NCBI GenBank assembly: GCA_024180945.1
Contig: JAKSGN010000007.1
Location: 620,001 to 684,000, forward strand
Reading direction: 5' to 3'
DNA: 64,000 nucleotides
Source of the DNA: Macrophomina tecta
Taxonomy: Eukaryota; Ascomycota; Dothideomycetes; Botryosphaeriales; Botryosphaeriaceae
Made by a program: the position numbers and the translations under genes. Within the stretch, counting starts at the first letter, position 1. Each line of letters starts with the position of its first letter. Below are positions 11,271 through 21,470 of the stretch, one piece after another. Under the pieces are notes generated by a model, which searched no databases, was not told where the DNA came from, and saw only the letters and a program-made list of their open reading frames with translations.

Positions 11271-13088
11271 ATGACGTGCCAGTTCGGCTTGCGTTCGGCC
11301 CTGGCGGCTGTGACAAGCTCGGTCCTGTACTGTACTCACCTTGCTGCTGCTAAGGCAGTATTTGCACACTACATGGTAGGGTCCTGTCAGGAGGATACCT
11401 GGTCTATACTTTTTTCCCTGTCTCAGCATATCCGGCGTTCGTCATGTGCTGTCTCCAAGCTTCCCCTTTCAGAGCCAAGCACCTCGCACCCATCCACAAC
11501 ACCTATTCTCCTCCTTCTCTAACCTTCCCATCCTCGCTCCAGTATTCAAGCTAGCTTCTTGGAAGAAGAAACCCCGCCACTAACGCTCCGAGCCTCACAG
11601 GTCGGCACCACGACCGACGCCCACGCCGCCACCGACATCACGACGGCAGCCGCCGCCGGCCTCGACGGCTTCGTCCTCAACATCGGCGACCCACGCCAAT
11701 CCTACGTCACCAACACCGTTTCGTCGCTCTTCTCGCACGCGCCCTCGACGCCCTCCTTCACGCTGCTCTTCTCGCTCGACCTCGCCGCCGGCCTGGGCGC
11801 CGGCGCCTCCCTGGCCGACTACGACGCACTGCTCAAGAAATACACCGCGCACGCCTCGTACGCGCGCGGCGGCGCCCACGGCTACCCCTTCGTCAGCACC
11901 TTCTCGGACGGCGGGCTCAGCAACGAGACGTGGGACGAGTGGCGCGGCCGCGTGTTCGGGAACGAGGTGTACTTCGTGCCGGACTTCGACCAGACGCAAG
12001 GGTACTACGACGCCGCGACTGGCTGGTGGGATTACTGGGGCGGCGTTTTGGATGGGCTGTTTAGCTGGGAGGCGGCGTGGCCGGAGCGGAATGGGTACGG
12101 CGGCGCGTTTCCTGGAGATGTCGGGCCCGATGTGGGCGTTGCGAAGGGGGCGGCGAGTCGGGGGAAGGATTACATGGTGGGACTGAGTGCGTTGCAGTAC
12201 AAGAACGCGGTAAGTGGAGGGCGCGTGTGTGGATGGAGAGAGTAGTGCTGACGTTTGGTGTGCTTCTGCAGTACAACACCAATCTGTACCGCGCGGGCGA
12301 GCTGAACCTGCCGGAGCGCATGAAGAACGTGCTCGAGATGACGCCGGCGCCCGAGTACGCTGAATTCATCACCTGGGTGCGTCTTATTCTGAACCCCCTT
12401 TTTCTTTTTGTTATATCCTCCCTCCCATCTCTCCACCAGACAAAGCGCGCATCAACTCCTCCACTAACACAACCAACCACCACTTCAGAACGATGGCCCC
12501 GAATCCCACTACATCGGCTCCCTCTGGCCGGAGCAAAACACCGACGCCGATCCCGCCCGCTATGCCACGCAGACCCTCGCCCCGCACACCGGCTGGCTGC
12601 CGCTCATCTCGTCTTTCGCCGCCGCCTTCCGCGCCAATGCCTCCTCTGCCTCCGCCATGCGGCCGGCACCCGCCACTGACGCCGCCACGGGTGCGCTGTG
12701 GTACAAGGCAATCCTCCAGAGCGCGTCATGTCCGAATGATGGCAACGGCGGCGTGTACGCGAAGCCGGACGGATGGGCGAAGGGGGAAGATGTGCTGAGC
12801 TGGGCGGTAGTGGTAGGCGAGGAAGCGAAAGGGTGGAAGGCGCGCCTGCTGAGTGCGGGCGAGGAGATTGGGAGCGTGGAGCTGGTGGCTGGGCTAAATT
12901 ACGGAAAGGTGGATGGGATGAAGGCCGGCGAGCAGCGGCTGGAGGTCGTGGATGCAAATGGGAAGGTAGTGAAGGTTGCGGCCGGAGGACGGTGCGTGTC
13001 GGAGGGGTGTCCGGACGGGATTTATAATATGAATCCGCAGGTGGTGGGTTTGGAGGATAGTGGGGAGGATGGGACGGATTGTCAGTAG
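11271..13088 (+). CDS. Secreted GH71 alpha-1,3-glucanase (mutanase type)
   Basis: Hydrolyses alpha-1,3-glucan of fungal cell walls (family knowledge). Four exons, 11271-11375, 11601-12209, 12272-12376 and 12489-13088, are all in phase 0 and give 472 residues. The first junction rebuilds the family N-terminus: AVFAHYM joins VGTTTDAHAATDIT, followed by AGLDGFVLNIGDP. Other hallmarks are FVPDFDQTQGYYDA and GLFSWEAAWP, with acidic residues expected at the active site, and GPESHYIGSLWPEQN later on. A hydrophobic stretch (about residues 8-28, SALAAVTSSVLYCTHLAAA) would serve as signal peptide. The first intron is long (225 nt), and a CTAAGGCAG just before the HYM motif could be another acceptor, so the exact N-terminus is uncertain. 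No separate carbohydrate-binding module was seen. Confidence 0.86.
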
Positions 13089-13692
13089 GAGAGCGTTGAA
13101 CGTGAGTGTGGGGATGTGTTGGGGGAATGGTCGGCTGGATGGGCATGAGATGGACTTGCTTTATGACTTCCTTTTTTTTTTTTATTTTTAATATGACGCA
13201 AAGCGAAGGACTTCGAAAGGCGTCGGGTGCCAAATTTGTACATATTCACCATTATTTCCAGAAGCAGTTCAAGGACAGAAGCAACATATATGGGGTGAGC
13301 ACTTTACTCACGGTGTGCAACAAAAGGTTGAGCCTGGGAGAGCGTATATGATGTGGAGAACCTCTTGATGAGCTCCACCGTGAAAGAGCACTCTTTCGCA
13401 TATGCACACTAACAACAGAGCAAAGTCCATTATATTATCTGGATGGTGGATAAGATTACTTTGAATAAAACGGCAGGTGTCAGTGACGTCACGAAGCTCA
13501 AACCCCGGCCGGCGGGAGATCAACACCAGATTGTCGGTAACTGCAACACCCTGACGACGTCATTCATACCCACCTCGGCTCACAAGACAGCTCCAGAACA
13601 CGCAAAGCCGACAATGTAGCCACCGCTGGCCATCCGCGCACATATATCTCCCCGCGCCCGCGCATCTCCCGCCCACGCTTGCAACCGTCCCA
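13089..13692. other. Intergenic region between the glucanase and the mitochondrial carrier
   Basis: 604 bp. The first part is the glucanase 3' flank with a T-rich run near 13170-13190. The last 130 bp before 13693 should contain the carrier promoter, with an ACATATATCT element about 50 bp upstream of the ATG. No gene seen. Confidence 0.4.
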
Positions 13693-14613
13693 ATGGCCGG
13701 CGACGACGCCCCCCAAACACCTGCGCACGTCTCGCTCCTCGCAGGCGGCACTGCGGGCGCCATCGAAGCCGCGATAACCTACCCCTTCGAATTCGCCAAA
13801 ACCCGCGTTCAGCTGCGCAACGAGCAAGCCGCCGCCGCCGCCGCCACCCCGCGCAAATCGCCCAACCCCTTCCTCGTCATCCGCGACGTCGTGCGCAACG
13901 AAGGCCCCCGGGCCCTCTACGCCGGCTGCACCTCGCTCGTCATCGGCTCCGTTGGCAAGGACGGCGTGCGCTTCCTGTCGTTCGACGTGATCAAGAACGC
14001 GTTCGCGGACAGCGAGACGGGCACGCTGTCGCCGCTGCGCAACCTCGGCGCGGGCATGACGGCGGGCGTGGTCGCGTCCATCACGGCCGTCACGCCGACC
14101 GAGCGCGTCAAGACGGCGCTGATCGACGACGCGCGCAGCGGCGGGGAGCGGCGGTTCCAGGGGAGCTTGGTCAAGGCGATCGGCGGCGTCGTCCGCGATG
14201 ACGGCGTGGTGCGCGGCTTGTACAGGGGGTTTGCGGGCACGACGATGAAGCAGGCGAGCGCGACCGCGTGCCGCATGGGCACGTACAACATCTTGAAGGA
14301 TGCCGAGCGCGTGCGGCACATCGAGCAGACCACCGCCGTCAATTTCGCGAACGGGAGCGTGGCCGGCGTCGTCACGACGTATGCGACGCAGCCGTTTGAT
14401 ACGATCAAGACGCGGTGTCAGAGCGCGAGGGGCGAGACTACGGTGCAGGCAATTAGGGGCATCTGGGAGGATGGCGGCGTCAGGACCTTCTGGAGGGGCA
14501 CGGTGATGAGGCTGGGGAGGACGATTTTCAGCGGCGGCATCCTGTTTACGTGCTATGAGAGGGCGGTCAAGATTCTGGATCCGCTGATTGGGACTGGACG
14601 GACGCGATCATGA
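13693..14613 (+). CDS. CTP1: Mitochondrial tricarboxylate (citrate) carrier, Ctp1-like
   Basis: Inner-membrane solute carrier (SLC25 family) that exchanges citrate or other tricarboxylates (family knowledge). Single exon, 306 residues, close to the usual length. The tripartite fold is clear from the three signature motifs: PFEFAKTR (about residue 31), PTERVKTA (about 136) and PFDTIKTR (about 236). Text typical of the citrate-carrier branch includes GGTAGAIEAAITYPFEFAKT, RALYAGCTSLVIG, KDGVRFLSFD and FWRGTVMRLGRTIFSGG. An Ala run (AAAAAAT) in the first matrix loop is the only odd feature. Base use is strongly GC3-rich, as in neighbouring housekeeping genes. The branch assignment rests on motif similarity only. 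Confidence 0.9.
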   Translation: MAGDDAPQTPAHVSLLAGGTAGAIEAAITYPFEFAKTRVQLRNEQAAAAAATPRKSPNPFLVIRDVVRNEGPRALYAGCTSLVIGSVGKDGVRFLSFDVIKNAFADSETGTLSPLRNLGAGMTAGVVASITAVTPTERVKTALIDDARSGGERRFQGSLVKAIGGVVRDDGVVRGLYRGFAGTTMKQASATACRMGTYNILKDAERVRHIEQTTAVNFANGSVAGVVTTYATQPFDTIKTRCQSARGETTVQAIRGIWEDGGVRTFWRGTVMRLGRTIFSGGILFTCYERAVKILDPLIGTGRTRS

Positions 14614-17600
14614 AAGTACGGTTGACCGTCCCGGCATGAAGAGTGTCTCAAGAAAGAGTTCCTTCTGTGTCTGTGCAGTATGCGGTAGATAAGAAGGGTG
14701 AATAGAAGGAAGGAAAACAAAACGATACGATAGTCTTTGGAGTCCTGGCATTGCCGTCAACATGCTTTGTCTCCAAATATCATCGCCGCTTCTGGCCGAA
14801 ATAAATATTTTATAGCCTCTTACTGCTTCATTTAGCCGAAATATTCTCAGCGACCACCATTTCACCTTTTCAAACTTGGGCGTTCCCAGCTCCATGCTGT
14901 GGCTCTTGAGTAACCGGGCCGGGCAGCAGCTTCTGTCTGGTATATGGTAATTCCGCTGTACTCGAAAGATTGCATGCCAGAAATATCTGGTCCAGGGAGC
15001 GTTGAGCAGGACGGATCAATTGGGGTCAAGGCTTCAGCACCTAATCAGTATTGGTGATTCCAAGTAGGCTGGTCTGTCCCGACAAAGTACAAAGTTGAGT
15101 TCAATGACTGGATCGATTCCCCAACTACAAATGCACAAGATTTCGCTATTGACATAGGGTTATACGCAACCCAGTCAATGTAGTTGATGAGCTGATATAG
15201 TCACTGCTCCCCAGGAATTGTAAATCTCCACCTTGGAGACTTTGATACGGATTCACGGTTGGGATGGATTGCCGAGCTAACTAGCAGACCATTTTGCTAA
15301 CTATTTTGAGTCGGCTGTGCGAAACCATCCTGGTTGGGGTACAGAGAAGCCGCCACATGTCTGTTTAAGGCAGGGCGGCCAATAAAGAAACAGACAAGTA
15401 ATTACTTAAATGTTTACTTTCTAAAAAGGTAGCTAATACGGCGTTGAGAGATCTTAAGGGGAAGAGGTGGGGTGAGTATATAAAATCAATAGAATGTCCC
15501 TTCGACCCCCAGTGGTCTAGCTTCTATTATAGTGGCGTGTAGAAGAAGCGCATCGTATGGTAGGCTGTGGCTCATTGCGGATTTTGGAGCTTAAGTCAGA
15601 CCGAGATATGAAGCCTGCTGTTTGCGACACACGCGTTTCCGGTCCCTCTGCAGCGGCTATATTACCATCGACCACTCAGGGCTATGGTGGGTACCCAAAC
15701 CACTGCTCAGCGCCTTTGTCCATCTTAAAAAAAAAAAAACATTTTTTTATCCTAATGAAAACTGGCTTAACACTAGCGCTATCTTCCACTGAACCACCTA
15801 AACTGTTGCGAGATACCTGCCACCAGCTGTGGGTATTATACACTTGTCGCGTACACTCCAGGGCGTCGACGCCATCTGCATCCGATCAGGAGCCCTGCCA
15901 AGGAGAAGATTCGCCACGTTGAAGACGTCTGCTGGCCGCCGGCGGAGCGGAGGGCGTCGGGCATTGTATAGTGTCCGCTCACAGTCATGAAGATGGTGTA
16001 AGGTCGAGAACAGCGTGATCCCCGTTGATGAGATGGAGGCAGGATGGCAGGGTGGAAGCAATATCGGCGGCATGACCAGACTGATATTGTCGAGCGTTGA
16101 CGGGGAGGGCGGCGCCGGTGCTGAAGTAGTGCTGCAGTCGCCGGATGCTGTCAGGGTACATGGGCCATTTCTGGCCCCGATTCAATCAGTGGCTGGGCAT
16201 CGCTGGGATCGACGAACCTTCATCCGGCGGGAGCCCGCCTCAAATGCAGCCGGAATAGGCGTTCTTGGCGGTATTGAATGGAGTCATGATTCGGATGCAT
16301 AAAGTGGTCCAGCGTACGATTGTAACATGTCTGAGGCATCGCGGAAGGAAACTGAGCGCGTACCACGTCTCCCGCTGGGTGTGGTCAACTCAACGCGGCA
16401 TCAGATCAAGAGTGCCGTTGTATGAAAGTAACAGGATACAAACAGCTTATTTGATGATTCCAACGTGAGAACGCGCTTTGGAGAGAAGAAGTTGGAATGG
16501 CCGAATACGAAGTGCGAACGTGATGAGATACATTTGCTCCATGGAAGCTATTTACCACCATGCATCTAGGGAATGCCACATATATGTTCGTTAACGGCAA
16601 ACCTAGGATAGATCCTACAGCATTACTTGAATGCTATCAGCACGGCGGTAGTGGATGGTTGATTCCCAGAAGACATCCGGATCAACCACGTGCAAGACAG
16701 AGCATCAGAATCAAGACGCCGAAGACCTTTTCAAGAGCAAGCACGCGCTCACGCACCAGGGCACAAGGCTAAACCAAGCACTCACCTCAATCTACTTCCC
16801 TCTCGCCTCGTCAGCGCTCTCTGACGTAATTCTCCAACCCGCGCAAACCGTTCCAGCAGCCGACAAGCCCGCTCACCCATGCAACACTCGCCAAACGGCC
16901 TACCAGATGTTTCTACAGGAGTAATCTCCTCAGCACTCAGACTCCTCAGCGCCACACCAACCACTCCAGCCTCGTGCAAGACAGCGCGAAAGTAGTGCCA
17001 CCCTAGCGCCCTGTCCACCACGTGGTGCCACCGGCGGCGCCGGCCTCATCTCCCTGCGACTGCGCCACACGGCAGTTAGTTCCATATCAAGTCACGCTAT
17101 ATACCCGCGCGGGAAAATCTGTGCGGGGTGCATTCGCGCGCGCTCTAGCAGGCCCGGGGCTTTAGCAGTAATGAGCAGAAAGCGAGACAAGGTAAGCCGG
17201 TCGAAGCCGGCGACAAGCCACGTGCCGGTCGGCCGGCCGAAGCTAGGCGTGGAGCTTGTGAGGTCGATTGGCATTGGGAGCGAGGGTGGAAAGATGGGAG
17301 GGGCTAGCTCAGGCAGGCGCGCCTCACTCCTCCAGGGACGCCATCGGCGCGCCATCACGCCGGAGACGTGGCCGCCACGAGGAGGGAGAATGTCAGGCGC
17401 GCCGGCGAGGAGAGACACGGTGGCGGCGGTGGTGGTGATGTTGCTGGTGTCCGCGCGCGTGTGATGCAAGAGAAAGGGAGCTTTTAGGTGCGATGGTCGG
17501 CGTGTTTCCGGGGAGGGTTGATATTGCTGCGTCTTCATCAGGCGGGCACAGCACGGTCTCAGGCAACCGAAAAGGCCGAGGGAAGGTTGGCTGGCGGCGC

Positions 17601-17750
17601 GGTGAGCGAGAAATGGCTGACCGAGGAAGGAAATGGAAGGGATGACCGTGAGATGGAGTCGGGAGTGGGCGTTTTGGCGCCAGCTTTCCCTTGCCCCTGC
17701 TTTCCCCACAAACAAGCCATGGGCCGGTAGCGGTACATGGCGTGCCGCCC

Positions 17751-17766
17751 AAAAAAAAAAAAAAAA
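17751..17766 (+). repeat. Poly-A tract (16 A)
   Basis: Sixteen uninterrupted A, followed by a GAAAAGAAAAAGG stretch, in GC-rich intergenic DNA. No coding partner upstream is recognised, so it is not evidence of a retroposed transcript by itself. Confidence 0.8.
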
Positions 17767-19238
17767 GAAAAGAAAAAGGCAATAGGCGTACAGTGGTCAG
17801 ACAGCTGTGGCGCGTGGACTGTCATCCGCTATTCCTGGACCTAGTTTCGTAGCGCGGCCAGGGCCCGTCCCAGCATGCACGTATGAACGGACGTCGGATG
17901 AATCGCGAAAAGTACAGCACGTCGACGACAAAGCACGGGCATGCACACCGCTCGCGCGCGGCGGACGCCCGACGAACGATTATCTTCTCGGCGGACACAT
18001 GCGGCGGAGTTAGCGGAGGAGAGGCCGTGGGCGTGTTGTTGCGCGCCGCGGCAATAGCAGTTAGCCGCGCGAAAGCCTCGGCCGGCTCTCCTTATTCTTC
18101 GTAATCCAGCCTTGCTCTGACGCTGTTACGGCTCCGCGCACGCTCCCTTCTCCACTCCGCGCTAAGCAAAAACGAGGAGAGTCGGGAAGTGGGAGGAAAA
18201 TCATAAGGCGGGGGAGAGAGGAAGGCGCTAGCACGAGAAAGACAAATTACGAGCGAGGCGGCCGTCTGGAGAAGAAAGCGGCTGGCTGGCTGCCCAACGA
18301 CTTTCCTGCCGCAACGAGTTAGCGGGAGGTAGAGGAGATCAAGGGTCCCTCAGGCAATACACAGCACCGCTGCCGACCGGGCCGAGTGCGCGTGTTGTGC
18401 TGCGTCGGCGCCTACGTGGTGCTGGCAGTTTGGCGTCTCGTCGCTGCCGCCGGGTGGTGCGATTGCGTGACTGCGCTCGGCCACCGCGATGCTCGACGGC
18501 GGCTGGGCGATGGGCTGGCTGGTGATTACTCGCTCTTCTTTCTCTGTCCGTTCCGCGATCTGCGGCATGTCCGTGTCGCCTCTTTCCCCGGCGAAGAGGC
18601 GTGGCAGCGCAGCAGCGAGGCGAGCCAGGGCCAAAGGGAAAAAAGCTGGCAAGGCGACTCCCCACAAGCTGAAAAGAGATAGGGAGGGCCGCTAGAGCAG
18701 CCCGGCCGCGCACCCGACGTCGTCGCGCGTCGTTGATCCCTGCAGATAGGGTGCATGACGTCGCCCAGTCGCTTGCTTGCATCACTGATGATGAGTGATG
18801 GGCAAGCACACTGTAGAAGAGAAGAGAAACCGCCAAAAGACTGTGAGACACGCGCGTACATCCGCACCCGCCACACCATCTCATCGTGATTCCAGCGTAA
18901 TCCGTTTGATGATGATTACCGGGCCTGGCACATGCCTGCGTGTGCGTGTGTACGTGCGCAACAGCACCCCCGGTCCCGCCTCTCGTCTCACGCTGCTTGC
19001 AAACCCGGCGGATCGGGAAATTTCACTGTGCTAACCATGTTTCAAAGCATTGGGTGCTGGCGGGGTGGATGATCAGATCAGAGAACCACCGATGCCTTCC
19101 GATAGCCTTGACGGTGAGAGCGAGCAAACGACTCGGAGCGCCTCGTCTGTCGGCTCCTGCCGGGTTGTTGATGCGTGGCAGCCTGCCCAGCAGACGCAGA
19201 GGGCAGCAGCAGCAGCCAGCCGCGCATCTCTGCGTCTT

Positions 19239-19262
19239 ACACACACACACACACACACACAC
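19239..19262 (+). repeat. (AC)12 microsatellite
   Basis: Twelve consecutive AC units in an intergenic region; likely length-polymorphic between strains. Confidence 0.9.
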
Positions 19263-19921
19263 CCCCAGTCTTATCCAACAACAACGGCAGATGTGCACAC
19301 GCACTCATGCGGCCGCTGCCGGAATAGATAGCGTGCTGACGCGAGAGGGAAACCCGCCGCATCAAACCTAAAATTAACGAACGAATTTCTCAGCCCCCGA
19401 TCGTACACCCACCGCCACTAGTAGATGCATGCTGCCGGTGCGGCGGGTTAGTCGTCTTACGAGAGATGAGCCACACACCCACTGTTACTCCCTCCCCCGA
19501 TTGGCACCGCGCCGCCACGTTGCCCATAGCCTCGATTGGCTGCTGCTGCCGGGCTGAATAACAAGCCAAGAAGGACAAGCTGTGGCTCGAGCAAGCTTGG
19601 TCGGCATTCGTCCCCAGTTTTTTCTCTCTCTCGCCCTCACATATTCCTTGCCTCGAACGGAGTGGGGTTGCCTAAATGCCGGTACCACTTGCTGGTTCAT
19701 TGCCGCAAACGGGTTGGATGGGCCGGCATTCGCCTTTTTGTTTCCCTCCTCTCCTTTTTTCCAACACCCCCGGTCGAATACGCACATGATGGCAGATTGG
19801 GACAAGGGGAACCCGCCCGCGCCGCTTCGATGTTGGTTCTGGCAGGAGCCAACGTGCTGTGCCTCCAACTCAATCGCTGATCTGCGCTCATCCTCTCGGG
19901 CGGTAAAAGGCACGAAAAGTT

Positions 19922-19943
19922 AAAAAAAAAAAAAAAAAAAAAA
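19922..19943 (+). repeat. Poly-A tract (22 A)
   Basis: Twenty-two uninterrupted A in GC-rich intergenic DNA, about 860 bp past the 3' end of the Cys-rich gene (20808-21470, minus strand). On that strand it reads as a T run. Confidence 0.9.
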
Positions 19944-20807
19944 CATAGTCGTAGGGATCACTGGCGGGTCCCGAAACCTTCGTGATGACACAGAAAACTC
20001 AAGTTACACCTTGCACACCGACAGGTCACAAGTAGGCACCACGTGTGGAACGCATTGGATGAGACGGGATTTCCGAAAGAGCAGATAATCAGTTCGTTCC
20101 TGATTTGATTCCAGAGAAGCCGGAGCCAGTCTGTTGGGTATCACAGAGGTTGTAGTAAAGAAGAACCAGCAAACAGACGGAACGAAAAACTACCTGGCAG
20201 ATCACTCCGCGATACACACGGCCTGATCACCCGATGTTGTTTCCCTATTTCCGTACCACACGCCAAAACCCACACTTGCCCAGTTTTCCCGCTACAAAGA
20301 GAGCACAAATCAAAGAAACAAGAAACAAAAAGACCCATAGCCCGAAAAGTAAAATCAAGCGCTGACCTGATCCGCTAACCCTAAAACCGTTTTTGTGCCG
20401 TAACCCTGCTTGTCCCGGAACCAAGTGAAACCTAAGGCATAGAGGAGAAAAGGGTGTGTAATAATGCAGAGACCCTGCCATTCTTCGCTCTGCAACAGGG
20501 CATGGCAGATCGATATGCCCGTCATGACAGGGGAAAGAAGCGAAGGTCGTTGAAGTCGTAAGAGTGGCGTCTTGTTCGATCCCGAATGGAGGACCAGCGA
20601 AGTGCCGACAGGCCATGAAGGTCTGGAGAGGAGAACTCGAAGCGATGAGGCGGCCGTGTCTGGACGAGAGACTGTGTCCGAGGTCCAATTATGATACAGT
20701 GGCGACTTGAATCGTCGCCGAAGTGGCCAGGCTGAGAGGGCTGATGTGCGGCTGTGCTGCTAGGCAGCAGGATTGCATGCATGTCAGATGACCATGCTGC
20801 TAACACT

Positions 20808-21470
20808 TCATTTGAAGATACCCTTGCTGAACCTCTTGCTGGCCTTCTTGAAGAAACTCTTGTCCTTCTTGTTGGTCAAGGCGGCGGCCGGAGTGCCGTT
20901 GGCGATCTGCGCATCGACCTTGGTCATGATGTCGCTGCCTGCTGTCGACGGAGTCCGGCCATGCACGGAGCTGTGGATGGATCCACGAGTGGACTGGCGG
21001 TCTTCAATGTCGGTAGTCTCGCCATCGGAGTTGCTGTACTTGCGCTCCGGGTTCTTGCCAAGGTAGGCATCGAGGCGGGCACTGATAGCTCTATTCTTCT
21101 CGCCCGTCTTCTCGACAACGCTCAGCCCCAAGGCGGGAATGCTCGAGGCACTGTCGGTCCGCGAGAGGGAGGCACGGCGGCTGTCACGGCGGGCGGAGGT
21201 CAGAGTGGTGGTGGAGCCGTAGTTCAGCGAAGGTGAGCGCGAGAGGCCACCGACGGACGGGCTGCGGTCGTTGCCGACGAGGCGGAAGTCGGTGTTGGAG
21301 AGGTTCCAGGAAGCGCAGTAGGGGCAGAAGTCGCACTTGGTCTCCCAGCCCTCAATGCCCAGCTTGTTCGGGCAGTTGCTGAGGTTGGTGGAGGGCGAGC
21401 AGGGGCGCAGGAGATGGTACCATCGGTGCCGGCAGGGCAGGACGGAGACGTTAAGCTCGGCGACGCACAT
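20808..21470 (-). CDS. Small conserved Cys-rich, RING-like fungal protein of unknown function
   Basis: Single exon, 220 residues, from the ATG at 21470. The N-terminal 55 residues hold a compact Cys/His cluster (MCVAEL, LPCRHRWYHL, RPCSP, NCPNKLG, KCDFCPYC) that looks able to bind zinc. The rest is Ser/Thr/Arg-rich and disordered (SPSVGGLSRSPSLNYGSTT), with a later KNRAISARLDAYLGKNPERK helix and a strongly basic C-terminus (KKDKSFFKKASKRFSKGIFK). I recognise this layout as a conserved Pezizomycotina hypothetical protein but cannot name a function. The basic Lys/Phe tail could touch membranes or nucleic acid. It is isolated: no supported gene lies within 6 kb on either side. Confidence 0.72.
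   Translation of the reverse strand: MCVAELNVSVLPCRHRWYHLLRPCSPSTNLSNCPNKLGIEGWETKCDFCPYCASWNLSNTDFRLVGNDRSPSVGGLSRSPSLNYGSTTTLTSARRDSRRASLSRTDSASSIPALGLSVVEKTGEKNRAISARLDAYLGKNPERKYSNSDGETTDIEDRQSTRGSIHSSVHGRTPSTAGSDIMTKVDAQIANGTPAAALTNKKDKSFFKKASKRFSKGIFK

Larger units (their letters stand above)
14614..20807. other. 6.2-kb gene-poor region, AT-richer at 14.9-16.7 kb and GC-rich after
   Basis: No supported gene. 14.9-16.7 kb is AT-richer with many stops in all frames and may be a worn repeat; no terminal repeats or conserved protein text were found. 16.9-20.8 kb is GC-rich with uninterpretable open frames. Simple repeats inside it (poly-A near 17751 and 19922, AC repeat near 19239) are listed separately. 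Confidence 0.4.

Noticed and set aside
13564..14319. 251-codon minus-strand frame opposite the citrate carrier
   Set aside because: Shadow of the carrier gene; Arg/Ala-rich translation with no motif.
19201..19270. Repeats considered as telomere-like or CRISPR-like
   Set aside because: They are a CAG-rich stretch and a plain AC microsatellite, without spacers or telomere units.
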